A stretch of DNA of 64,000 nucleotides from positions 201,321,741 to 201,385,740 of the forward strand of contig CM041465.1 of the NCBI GenBank assembly GCA_023213395.1, given 5' to 3'. Positions within the stretch are counted from its first letter, which is position 1, and every line of letters starts with the position of its first letter. Position numbers and translations under genes: made by a program. The notes beneath the pieces are model-generated. The model was not told where the DNA came from. It did no database searches and worked only from the letters and a program-made list of their open reading frames with translations. Positions 1 through 10,370 of this stretch are shown piece after piece. This DNA is from Cycas panzhihuaensis. Lineage: Eukaryota > Cycadophyta.

Positions 1-130
1 TCTATTCCTTTGATATCGAAATAATCCCACATGAAGACATCCTAAAATTCTTGGAACAGAAGGGTGTATTCCTTTATTTCATTAGGAGAGCGTTCTGCTT
101 CCACCTTTGTGACCTTACCTAGGGCATTGA
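1..130 (-). pseudogene. start of gypsy reverse transcriptase (remnant)
   Basis: The reverse complement reads YTLLFQEF-stop-DVFMWDYFDIKGI. This resembles the conserved stretch just before the RT domain in plant gypsy polyproteins (LxxFxDVFAWSYxDMPGI). One in-frame stop falls between F and D, where the family usually has a charged or polar residue. In life this enzyme copies element RNA into cDNA inside the virus-like particle. Only the N-terminal edge is in the window, so the state of the catalytic domain is unknown. It matters because the same place in copies b and c lacks RT altogether. Confidence 0.6.
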
Positions 131-930
131 CTATGTCCTTAATCGCCTAGATACACATAGCATTCCCTTCCTTGAGGTGAATGGGGGCTCAGTTAATAGG
201 AGAGGGCAGAATAGGAGATGGATTCGAGTCAATGAAAGATGACCCAATAGCTAAGACCTTCTAGTGATCAAGCCTATGGTAACCATAAGGGAAATTAGGC
301 ACAGAGCCTGCTAAATACTCAAGCAAAGCCTCATCATCCTCAAAGTAGTCCACCCCATAGATGACCACACCTCAAGAAGATAAGGAAAGGGGAGTAGAAG
401 AAGTGGTGGGACCGTAGTGGTCGACCCACCACTCAACATATCTAAGGGACTCTCTGGAAGAGTCAGAAAGAGTTCTCCTATGAGGAGTGATAGGAGGTTC
501 CATGGCTTTGTTGCCTACTAGGGATGATGAAGAGGGAGATGTAATGATACGAGAGGTCATCTGGTTAGTAGAAGCGATAACATGTGATCTAAGGGAAAAG
601 CTAGTTCCTTCAATAATGGGGGTTTCAAGTTGGGACCTAAAACATAGGAAGTGCCCTCTACTCATGCCTAGGAGAGATATGGCATGAGAAAAGTCCCCAT
701 CCTCACCATTAGACTCATCGTCGCTAAGCATGGTGAGATACCCATAGCACCCCACACTAATAAGGGCAAAGCGTATAAGGTTAGAGGAAGAAGATAAAGG
801 ACCTTCTTCCAAAGGGGATGAATCAAGGATATTGATGGAACAAGCAGAGACTCAGGTAGAAGAGCCCTTATCGCCCTTAGCCTTATCACAAGATGCTTGA
901 TGGGGTTGGCGAGATTGCTTAGTAGGAGAA
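131..930 (-). pseudogene. protease-RT linker of element a
   Basis: This is the acidic, Ser/Pro-rich linker between protease and RT. The longest open stretch is 372-812, with motifs such as DDESNGEDGD and VEWWVDHYGPTTSSTPLS. It aligns with element b at about 40,100-40,690, where the equivalents are DDESYDEDEG and QPDDHYGPVTSTPSS. Further toward RT it reads YGVDYFEDDEALLEYLAGS, matching HGVDCFKDDEALLKHLAGS in b. After LAGS the two diverge: a continues to RT, while b jumps to the integrase tail. No enzymatic motif is present and the function of the linker is unknown. Several stops break it. Confidence 0.55.
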
Positions 931-949
931 GGCTCCTAAGAGATAACTT

Positions 950-1295
950 TTATTCGCCCCTCATCAATGAACTTAAGTCATCCCCAATGGGATAAGTACA
1001 CGACTCCCATTTGGTCAAACCATGGGCATCCCAATAAAAGGTTTTAGTCGATGTCAACGTCAAGAACTACAATGTCGGTAAGGACAGTCTTGTCCTCGAG
1101 AGTGAAGGGGATAGAGATCGATCCTAAGGGTGTCTTTTTGCTACCATTGTAGCCTTGACACCACTATGGATATGACTCTAGAGCTAATATACCAAGCTCT
1201 TGCATAATGCGCAAGGGCATGGCATTAATGGAAGAACTATTATTTACAATGATTCTCCGTAGAGTGCAGTCAGGAGTGTCAATAGTTATGGTAAA
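950..1295 (-). pseudogene. retroviral-type aspartic protease remnant (element a)
   Basis: The enzyme would cut the gag-pol polyprotein during particle maturation. Reverse-strand reading gives NNSSSINAMPL at the active-site region, a centre TLEDKTVLTDIVVLDVDID, then LLLGCPWFDQMG. This matches the plant Tat/Ogre protease pattern DNGSALNxxPL ... LLLGRPW. The catalytic Asp of the DNGS motif reads as Asn here, and there is a stop between D and NLLLG, so the copy is inactive. The same segment occurs at 40.69-41.04 kb (b) and 61.93-62.22 kb (c). Confidence 0.65.
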
Positions 1296-1369
1296 GGGAA
1301 AATAGCATTAGTGTTCCCTTTCACCAGTTAGGAGAAGATCCTTGAGGTCAAAAGAGATGATGAGTTCAT

Positions 1370-4060
1370 GACTTGGGGAAACACCCAAGGCATGAATAGA
1401 CACGTCACCCAATCCCAAGGCATCCAAAAGGAGTGTACGTTATTTAGGGTAGCTCCTCAAGACATCCATTGTGGGCATCCCTGCAGCTATGGTATGGAGC
1501 TCATCAACAACGAAGAAGGGCTTCCCCTTCACAGTAGATTGGGGAAGAGCTCTTCAAAAGTTATAGTGACCAGGGCACATAGGAATGGTCTTGGGGAGTG
1601 TAGGGACTTCTGGAAGAGGGTCAAGGTGAAGTATGGAAAAAGAGATGCCATTCACCTCTTTAGCTACTTGAGACCGAGTTAAGGCACATAATGGTATGGT
1701 CTCAAGCATCTAGATGACCTTCTTTCCTTTGTTTCAAGATCGATAAGGTGAGGGAGTGTGATGATCGGGAGAACCAGAGGAAGAAGATGAGTTCCTTACA
1801 CCCTTCACCTTGGTTTGAGAGGGTTTGGAGATCTTCCTCTATTTCGGTTACCTTTTTGTTGGTTGTTGCGATCATTATCCCCATGCTTGGGGAAAGGATC
1901 CTTATGGACTAGCTGGTCTAAGTTGGGCCTAGATGCCCACTTTAGAGAAGAATCACATTATGGGGCAACTCTAGGGTGCTAGGCCTAGAATTGTGAATCT
2001 TCGTGGAAACATTCTCTATGGATGGAATGCCACTTCTTCTCTAGGGAGGAATCAAGCTTCCTCGCTTAAGAAGATTAGGTGTTACCACGCTTAGGGGGAG
2101 TAGCTTCAGAAGCCTGGTGAACTAGTTTATGTGAGGTAGGGGATGAAGGAGCTTGGAGTTAGAGCTCCTTCATGGTATGTTCGAATGAATGTATGATAGA
2201 AGCGAGAGGATCCAAAGTCTTCTCGGTCAGATGGGAAGAGGACCTGGCAGGCTATTGGATTTTGGTCTCTCATGGTGGAGGAGGTACCTCACGACATTAT
2301 GAGGGCTTGAAAGGCTTCTTGAGTCAGTCTTGGATCTCAATGGCCTCAAGTGCTAAGCACTTAGCTATGGCAGAATCGTACATAGTTGCCCCTATTTTTA
2401 GGACTTCGACGTGGACTTTGGGATGCAAGGCATTGACAAAAAGGTCCCTCTTCAACTCCTTAAGCAGAGATGCCTTTGTGAAGTGAAGAAGGTCATGAAA
2501 GTGTCTCACAAAGCCATGATTCATCTCATCATGACCTTGTTTAAGAGACAAGAGGGCTTTCATTCCACTCTCAAAAGGATGAGCTACGTCAAAATAATTG
2601 ATGAATTTATCTACAAGTTATTGGAATGAAAAGATAGAATGTGTTAGTAGGCAATAGAACTACTTAAGGGCATCACCTTAGAGGGATCATGGGAAGAGTT
2701 TCATGAGGATATGGTCATAGGCCCAATAATCAATACATGCCATAGAAAAGCTACAGACATGCTCTATTGGGTCCCATGATGAGGTCCCATCAAATTTGGG
2801 AACCTTGGGAGGGTGAGGTAGTAAGTTGGTTCTTAGCGCCTCAACAGATAGGGGTGTTGATCTGTAGTCCATAAAGGGACGTTCCCTTCATTAGACCATA
2901 GGATCAATGGAAGATACGAGAGGAGGTGGACAAGGTTGCCCAAATCCTCCTTGGAAGGTTTGGTTTGAAAGGGGATGTTTTCCTCCCCCTATTTCGTGAG
3001 AAGATACGAATCCCACATTTGAAAGGACATGTATAGGAGTGGATGGATGTGATGGACCCATTCCTCCTTAAGGAGTTTCCCCTTGTTGGTAAGGTGCTTG
3101 AGAAAAGGTGCTTTGGGAGGGGGCTTACCCTCCTCACAAAGGCACAACATGAGGTGTGGCATAGGAAGATAGAAAAGAGGGGTGAAGGATCAGGTTTTAC
3201 CCATATGGGCCACCCGTGGGTGGTGCGACCCCATATAGGTGCAAAGGGTCCATCCCATAAGTTGGAAGGGAGTTTGCCTTATCGCGATCCCATGGTTAAG
3301 AGATGTAACCTTGAGGCACGTAAAAGGAAGAATCTCTAGGCTAAACTTGAGAGTGTGTAGGGGTAGATCCCACATGGCTAGAAGTAGAGGCACATGTAGG
3401 TCCCTTAGATCTAACAGGTGGTGGATAGACTATTGTTAGAGGAGGTGTAGTCATTTGACTAGAGGGAGGTATGCCTAACCCAAGTTGGGAAGAGGACATG
3501 CCTTGGGTGGTCCCCAAGGAACATAGACCATAGGAAGAAGAAGATGAAGTGAGGGGTAGGCTCATCGTAGGTAGGAAAGTCAAACGAGATCAGCAAGATA
3601 AGGGGGATGTAGAAGAAGGAAGCACAATGCTTCACAAGACGTTCTCAAACCACTTAGGATGCGGTTGGAGATGGGCAACTTGGAAGCATTGGCTAAGGGC
3701 TTCTACCACATCGATAGGAGGGGTATCTGCTTGATTGTAAGAGGTAGATGGAGCCTTATATGAAGCGGACCCTTGGGATGATCCTCACGAGAGTTACCAT
3801 CATGGTGGTAAAACTCTAGAGGGGATGAAACCTCTACTTCATGAGTAGAGAGATGGTGGAGTTGTGGGTGTTGTTGGTCACCCGGATAAAAGATAGGGTC
3901 CTCACCCTCTTGGGAAGACCCTTGAAAAGAAGTAGAAGGCTCATGTGGTTTGGATACGTAGGCATGATATACCCAATTTGAGGGGAATCCCTCCATAGTC
4001 AAATTAGAATCTGACGAAGGAAGGGAGCAATAGGAAGGGTCTTCCAACAAAGGAAGGAGG
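1370..4060 (-). pseudogene. gag remnant (element a)
   Basis: Gag forms the particle shell. Pieces run in order on the minus strand. The N-terminus is at about 4050-3703 (begins MLEDPSYCSLPSSDSNLTME). A Pro/Ser-rich section follows at 3580-2900. The conserved gag core is at 2872-2324: MDYRSTPLSVEALRTN, VPKFDGTSSWDPIEHV, IDYWAYDHILMKLFP, then KALLSLKQGHDEMNHGFVRH. The core corresponds to the Retrotrans_gag domain (FDG...P..H...F....D....LFP.SL.G.A..WF). Frameshifts and stops separate the pieces, so nothing intact can be made. The same order and motifs appear in b (43.75-41.4 kb) and c (59.0-61.6 kb). Confidence 0.7.
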
Positions 4061-4232
4061 CCTCACAAGCAACGTGAGAATCATCGCATATAAGTTCCAC
4101 TTGTAAGTTGGAAGGAGATAGGAGAGATAACGTGGTATGTGTATTGGGGGTTACCCAACAAAACCAAAGAGAGCTACCAAGAAGAGGTAGCACCAACAGG
4201 AAGGGAGGAAGGATTGATCACTTACTGGCTGG

Positions 4233-4250
4233 TCCCTAGTATGGTCGCCA
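4233..4250 (-). other. primer binding site of element a (tRNA-Arg type)
   Basis: Minus strand reads TGGCGACCATACTAGGGA, one base after the LTR end. It matches about 14 of 18 positions of TGGCGACTCTGCTGGGGA, which I recall as the tRNA-Arg site of Tat/Ogre elements. The same 18-mer recurs with small changes in b and c. Confidence 0.7.
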
Positions 4251-4251
4251 G

Positions 4252-7200
4252 TGAAATCACACCTATGGGGTAGTAACCACACTTGGTTAAGATTAGATAA
4301 ATTGACGAAAAGTCTCAAAAACTAAGATCAATCTGGCAAGTGAAAGAGATCACATGCAAAGGGCGTACGCACGTTAGAACATAGGTTCAGGATATGTGAA
4401 TGGCACACAACTCCCTTTTGGGTAACTCAACTTTGGTTTGGAGGGTGGAAGAGTTGAGGGATATCCTCGGTGTCCCGAGTAACCTTAAGGGATAGGCCCT
4501 CCTGCCCCTAGATGGCCAAAAGAGGGAGGTAAAGTCAAGTGAGGGGATGACTCCTCTCATAGGATAAAGAGACGTAAAAGGGGTGTACTTAAGTAAACAA
4601 TGAGGGTAGTGCACACTCATAGAAAGGAGGTTAGATGACCAACCCACGAGCAGAACCAACCTAAAGGGTATGCTAAGGATACCTAGCTAAGATAGATGTG
4701 ATAAAGACTAGGGGGGAGTGACCTAAAGGGAAGATCTTCTTTAGGTCATTATACCCAAGGTGGACTTGGGGATATGAGGCAATGGTGAAAAGGGTTTCAA
4801 TCGTTCCACATATAAGAGGTTGTGCTTTGTGTGTGGGGGTGGAGCTATGGATATAATGTTGTATTTTTTTTGCAAATAGAAAGAAAATCACAAAATGAAT
4901 GCACTCTCACTAGTATAACAACCTCACTCTCCTTTTGTTTTTGAATAAAAGAAAAATAAAGAGGTTAGACAAAAGGTTGTAAATGCGCATGTAAGGGATG
5001 CAAGGCTAAGGAGAGGCGTGTGTAACAAGCAAGAATGTAAATGGATGCAGCTTCTACTTTATGCACTTCCCTAAATGAGTAAGTGAAACAAGTATGTGTG
5101 AATGGTATATGCAAGTTTACTTCTCCTATTTTCCCTTTATGTATTATGCAAATAAGTAAACAAACATTAAGTAAGAGAAAATAAGTAGCGAGAAGAAAGT
5201 AGTAATGTACTTGGAAAGAATGTGTGGTTGGATAAATGAGTTCCCTTGTGTTGCACTTGCCTTCCTCTTTCCCTTCCCCAAACATAAGTGGCATGATGTG
5301 GTGATGCCAGGGGCTTACTTACCTTCCCTAAACTTAAAGGAAAAGGGCAAAAAATAAAGGGGAGAAAAGACTATGCAAAAGACTCAAGGTGGTATGGGAG
5401 GGAAAGAGAAGGACATACCCAAACCAATGTGCTTTCTTCCTCCTCCACATATAACAAAGAGTGAACCTACAACAAAAAGATGTTTCCCCTTTCTAAGGGT
5501 CTGCTAAGTTAGAAAATATATGTATATATGAAGTGTATAAGATAATACAAGCAAAGTACCCTAACCAAGAGAAAATTTTGCATTAAAAAACAACCTTCAA
5601 CTTCTTTTTATGCAAGGAAAAAAGAGAAGGGAAAAGGGGGTGGTTAGCCTCAGAATGGCTAACCCTCCAAGATGACACACTTCCATGTTGGCTAGGCATA
5701 AGTTTAGCAAGTAAATATGGTATAATGAAGGCCAAGTATATGGGTGACAAGATGCAATAAAGTTGTAAATGTTGCTAGTGTTGCAAAAGTTGTGATGTGC
5801 AACTTTTGCAACCACAAACTAATCCACACCCAGAGGTAAGGTAGGGCCTAATTATGGGCTACTATTCCTACCTATGTAGGGCTCATGAAGCTAGAATGAG
5901 TGCAGTAATGGACTGTGTACACTGCTACCAACGGTGGCCTCTCTTCTGGGGGCTCTTTGGCAACCCAAGGGAAACACAGAGGAGAAAGAGGAAAAGGGGA
6001 GAAGGGGGTTTCCCTTTAGGAGAAGGCCTGCTGGGTTGTGGAACCTGCCTTGACTCCTTTCACTCACCTTTTTAGAACCTCTTTCTTACTGCCTCCTTGG
6101 AGAAACTAGGGAACAACTGGAAGGAATGGTGGACAAATAAGGAAAGAGTACAGTAAAAACTAAGAAATGAAGGGTGTTGCAAGGTCTTCCAACCACTTTC
6201 AAACAACTTACAAGGAATAAAGTGAAATAAGGGGGAAAGAATACCTATTGTCGGCAGATCAAGGGATGATCTACTTGAAAAAATAGGAGAGAAGAGAATC
6301 CAAAGGTTTATAGGTGAATCCCTATGGAGGCTGTAAAATTTAAAGAGAAAGCTTGGTCAAAGTGTGATGCTTGCACTTGGAGGCAAGCTTGGCGAGTTTC
6401 CTTCTTGAAACAACCTTATCTCAAGCCTCCTACTGTAAATATGAGGCTGCAGAGGGATGATCTCAGGCTAGAGTGTTAGTATGACAAGTGTTATAGGGTG
6501 CTTCTGTAGGACATGACTTGTGTGTATGAAAGAGGAGATGGGAGAAAGTGGAAGAAGAGGAGGAAATGAGGCATTTTTTGGGTTTTAAATCCAACCCAAG
6601 CTCAATTGAGTAATTAGGGTTCAACTAGGGCTAGGAATATGCATTTGACACATGGCAATTTTGTAATAAATGCAAAATTTACTATGGCAGATTTTAAAAA
6701 ACAGGTTATAACAGTCACCCTACAGTAAACTTTGTGGTACTATGAAGTTTGAAGTAGTACCATGATATTTACCATGGTGCAACAACAACATAAGCAAAAG
6801 CAAAATAAAGGAGAGGTTGGGAGCCCAAAAGGGAGGTACTTTAGGCCTAAGAAGGTATGACACTCTGTCTAAGTGGCTATGGACAATCATGGGGCCGAAG
6901 AGACCTATGTCAGGTGAGGTACTGAAGATGTAAAGCTTCAAAAAGGATGATAACCAAATGAAAATACACCAACGACACCTAGGTAAGGTGCTAGAGGTTG
7001 AGGTATGGCGACAGAGTTGTGAGTGGACCACAAGGGCTAATCGGTGCTTAGAACGATATGGAGACATGTAAGAGGGTCATGGAGTGCCATTGGGATCAAT
7101 ATCCCTAGGTTGACATAGGCTAAAATGATATCATGTAGCATGATTAGGCAATGGATGCATAATAGTCATGCAAATGAACTAGTTAACCATGCAATAAAAA

Positions 7201-7312
7201 TAGAGAGGTACTTCAATTTAACTTTCTAGAATTGACCAAGGCAAAGGATAGAAGCATACCTTCACTTACCTGTGTTGACTCATCTATACCCATTCCTGGT
7301 AGCTAAGAAACA
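4252..7312 (-). repeat. 5' LTR of element a (about 3.06 kb)
   Basis: On the minus strand it begins TGTTTCTTAGC at 7312 and ends in CA next to the PBS. It aligns over its length with both LTRs of element b: the inner edge, the 'gcctcaga(a/g)tggc' block at 5647, the 'gtaataaatgcaaaat' block near 6660, and the outer edge. A TATA-like TTTAAA lies near 6580, in the same position as the TATTTAAG of b. It is about 340 bp longer than the LTRs of b. The ORFs inside it are not conserved and are not called. Confidence 0.75.
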
Positions 7313-7639
7313 CTGACAATAGAGCCTCAAAGGATATAAGCTATAACTCCCAACCAATGTATATATATCTAGCACTATCCTTTACAAACAACTGAGTTGA
7401 TAAAGGCAAAGCCATAGTAGAAGGACCATCTTCTCTAACATTAGTGGCTAGCCCATCTTCTCTAGCATCGTCAACTTCCTTCATGCCAAACATTTCACAT
7501 GATCCTTTTCAAGACCAAAATGAAGACCAAGAGGCTATAGAAATGAAAACCTCATTCCCAACTAGAGGTTCTCGTAAAGCCTATTAACTATGCAAAGACA
7601 TGCAACCAAATGAGATAGGAAAAATTGGTACTATCAATG
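7313..7639. other. junction between Tat LTR and copia; no gene
   Basis: The first ~16 bases (ctgacaatagagcctc) match the PPT-side internal sequence of element b, not random flank. From about 7330 on the sequence is unassigned, then passes into the degraded front of copia G. No coding frame is convincing before about 7640. Confidence 0.45.
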
Positions 7640-9185
7640 CCCATAAAGCAAGGATGCATGAATCACTTTCTATTGAGCTTAAACTAGTAAAACTACACCT
7701 TGCTCTTAACGAAGAGTCCCTAACGTACTAAAAAGTTATAAAGCATGTAGCTTAGAGAAATGCCATAAACAAAGAGTACTAATCTCTTATTAAGAACGAT
7801 GCATAAGAGTCTGTTGATCTACCACTTGGAAGAAAGGTAGTTCAAAATAAATGGGTGTTCAAAAACAAGTATAGATCATATGGCACCCTAGAAAAATATA
7901 AGGTGAGGTTGGTAGTAAAATGATTCACGCAAAGGGAAGGCATCGACTACACTAAAATCTTTGCTCCTATAACCAAGTGGCCTATAATCAGAACTCTTAT
8001 AACCTTGGCTACTCAATAGGATTAGAAAATCCACCAACTCAATGCTCAGACCACATTTCTCAATGGGGACCTTAAAGAAGAAATTTACATGGCTCAGCCA
8101 AAAAGATACAAGATTGTCAATCAGGAGCATAAGGATTGCAAGCTCAAAAACTCCTTGTATGGCCTAAAATAAGACCCTCGTGCTTATTTTGCCAAGTTGT
8201 CTGAAAGAATGAGGTAACTTGGATATGAGGTTTGTGACTATCAAGATATTGATGTAACATTATTTATCAAGCACCAAAATGATAAAGTCACTTACCTCTT
8301 AATCTTTGTGGATGATATGCTAATAATAGGGAATAGTGAATAGGTAATCAACTAGTTGAAGAAGGACCTTGCTAAAACTTTTAAATTGTCTAACCTCAGT
8401 TTGATGAAATATTACTTGTAAATTAAAATAACTCAAAAGAATGGTAAAATCTTCTCTCTCAAGAAAAATATATCAATGATCTTTTGATAAAGTTTCAGTT
8501 GGAAGGTGCTCGACCAGTGGATACACCTATAGAACCTAGTGCTAAACTCTCAATTGATGGTGATACTAGGGAGGTAGACACAACACTCTATAGGCAACTT
8601 ATAGGTAGTCTCATCTATACTACTAACATAAGGCTAGATATTGCACACTCTATCGGCATTCTTACAAGATTCATGACAAATCCTAAGCAAAATCACTAGC
8701 AAGTTGTAATACGATTGTTGAGGTATCTAAAGACGACCAACAAATATGGTCTTTTATATGAACCCAATATACAATTTAATCTTTATGCATACACAGGAAG
8801 ATTTATGTTTGGGTATGTAATATTTTTTGGAATAACATCAATATTATGGAGATCTAGATGGCAAAAGATAGTTGCAAACTTAATTGTTGAAGCTAAATAT
8901 ATCACTGCTTCTAAGACAAGCAAGGAGGTGATATGGCTTAGAAAATTGTTGAATACATTAAATGCCACCTCAACAAGTTCTACTAGCTTATATGTAGATA
9001 ATCATTCTATAATCCAAATGGATAAAAATAATGTATTTCATGATAATACCAAACATATAAGTACAAAAGTCTATAGAATTAGAGAACTAGTTTATGATGG
9101 CATAATTCAACTGGAGTACTACCCCATAGTAGATCAAGTGGCTAATATGTTCACCAAACCACTAAAGAGGGTGAAGTTTAAATAG
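7640..9185 (+). pseudogene. Ty1/copia pol remnant: RT and RNase H (element G)
   Basis: The frame reads through the usual copia RT landmarks: NKWVFKNKY, LVVK-stop-FTQREGIDYTKIFAP, LNAQTTFLNGDLKEEIYM, NSLYGLK, and the catalytic LIFVDDMLIIG at about 8308. The later half (8484-9185) continues with DTPIEPSAKLS, YRQLIGSLIY, a broken SIGILTRFM block, then RNase H: VEAKYITASKTSKEVIWLRK, YVDNHSII, NTKHISTKVYRIRE and VANMFTKPLK. RT and RNase H make and process the cDNA. About ten in-frame stops are present, many where Gln or Trp is expected. Gag, protease and integrase are missing, so the copy is 5'-truncated next to the Tat LTR at 7312. Confidence 0.85.
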
Positions 9186-9477
9186 TTTTGAAAGTAACTT
9201 GGCCTTAGGGCCTCCATCTCCCACTAATTGAAGGAGATGATATTAAGACTATCATACTCTGTCTCATTCATGAAAACTCCTTATGGGTACGGAAGGATAA
9301 GAGTATGTCTCTACTCTATCCCATTCGTGAAAACCCCTTGTAGACATGAAAGGAAATCTGTGGGTTTTCTTCCCCATGAGGGTTTCCCACAAAAGTGTCA
9401 TAGTAGTTTGCTTTGTAAGAGGCTCAAATGAAGACCTCATAGGATAGAATAAAATATGATGAAATGACCTTCTATCA

Positions 9478-9490
9478 TTAAGGGGGAGAT
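9478..9490 (+). other. polypurine tract of copia G
   Basis: TTAAGGGGGAGAT lies about 290 bp after the RNase H end and directly before a TG LTR start. It primes plus-strand DNA. Confidence 0.75.
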
Positions 9491-9860
9491 TGGAAAGGAT
9501 TGATGTTACAAGGTCATTACATTAGTTGATTATTTCTAAAAAGGGTCTTAAGTGAACTTTAAATTATATCACTTAAGTGAAATGCACTTTTATGTGCATT
9601 GAGTGTAATTTTATTTCACCTAACTCTAATGCTCTCTCTCTCAATATAAAAGTAAAAGCTCAATGAAGGAGGCTCATTCTTACCTTTCCATTTTGTGAGA
9701 GCTACTATTTTTCTCTTAAGTCTCTCTTGCTCCCATGTTTACCTTTGTATTTAGTGCAGGGAGATGAAGGATAGATCCACTATTTTCGTTATTTAAATTT
9801 GTTTATATGTTTAGACTTGGAAAACAAAGCCTGTGAAGGATCTTGAAGTTTTCCAATTTG
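9491..9860 (+). repeat. 3' LTR of copia G, right end uncertain
   Basis: It starts TGGAAAGGATTG directly after the PPT. It contains a clear TATA box (TATAAAAG, 9645-9652) after a CT-rich stretch, as in many copia LTRs. No second copy is in the window, so the right end (9.78-9.86 kb) is a guess. Confidence 0.55.
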
Positions 9861-9899
9861 AATTAATATAGTTTGATAGTCAATCAACTAATATGTTAG

Positions 9900-10370
9900 C
9901 TAATTGAAGGTAGTTTCTAGGAAATCAGATTGCTATCTTATAGCTTTAAAAATATTGAAATATTTAGGTAACTTAGTAATAGCTAGATGGATGAGTGTTT
10001 CATCGTATTTGACATAGATGGTAATTTTAGTTTTATCATCTACTTTAGCTGAATATTTTATGTAGTTACCTAGTTCCTTATTAATGAATTCAATTTTTGC
10101 TAAGAAATCCTCAACTTTAGAAAAATTATCAAAGTTAAGATCATCAACTATTATTCTAGGAGAGCTAATTAGTGTTTATCAACCTTATCATACTTTTCCT
10201 TAAGAGTTTGCCAGACGTAAGTGAGTTCGTCTATCTTAGAAAACTGCTTGTCGATGTCTGGTGAGAGGGAGTTTAGGATGGTGTCTAAGGCTCTATTACA
10301 ATTCAACAAATAGACCATATAGGCTTCTAGCTTTATGTTATTAGGTTTTGTGAACTCTCCTATCACATAT
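9900..10370 (-). pseudogene. copia gag fragment, minus strand
   Basis: The open stretch 10366-10169 reads KPNNIKLEAYMVYLL, RALDTILNSLSPDI, QFSKIDELTYVWQTLKEKYD. This is the typical gag (UBN2-type) pattern in which residues before W(Q/D)TL.EKY are conserved. Continuing minus-strand reading to about 9900 gives DDLNFDNFSKVEDFLAKIEF and YIKYSAKVDDKTKITIYVKY, with a stop near the end. No pol follows on this strand because copia G lies there on the other strand. With the minus PBS and LTR at 12.7 kb it probably belongs to one largely deleted copia element, but 2.3 kb separate them. Confidence 0.5.

Larger units (their letters stand above)
1..7312 (-). mobile_element. Tat-type Ty3/gypsy element 'a', 5' portion, cut by window edge
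   Basis: Read on the minus strand the order is 5' LTR (7312 to 4252), PBS (4250 to 4233), gag, aspartic protease, linker and the start of reverse transcriptase at base 1. The gag, protease, PBS and LTR all align by eye with the complete element b at 32-46 kb and with copy c at 57-64 kb, so the three are one family. The PBS fits tRNA-Arg and the protease end motif is LLLGxPW, both usual for the Tat/Ogre group. It differs from b and c because the linker runs on into RT. The pol genes and 3' LTR lie beyond the left edge. Confidence 0.8.

Noticed and set aside
4965-5294. 109-codon minus-strand frame, and other frames inside the LTRs (for example 6720-7067, 32,433-32,801, 44,900-45,142)
   Set aside because: They lie in LTRs, and the equivalent frames in sister LTRs are interrupted or different. 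Some recur only because the LTRs are duplicates.
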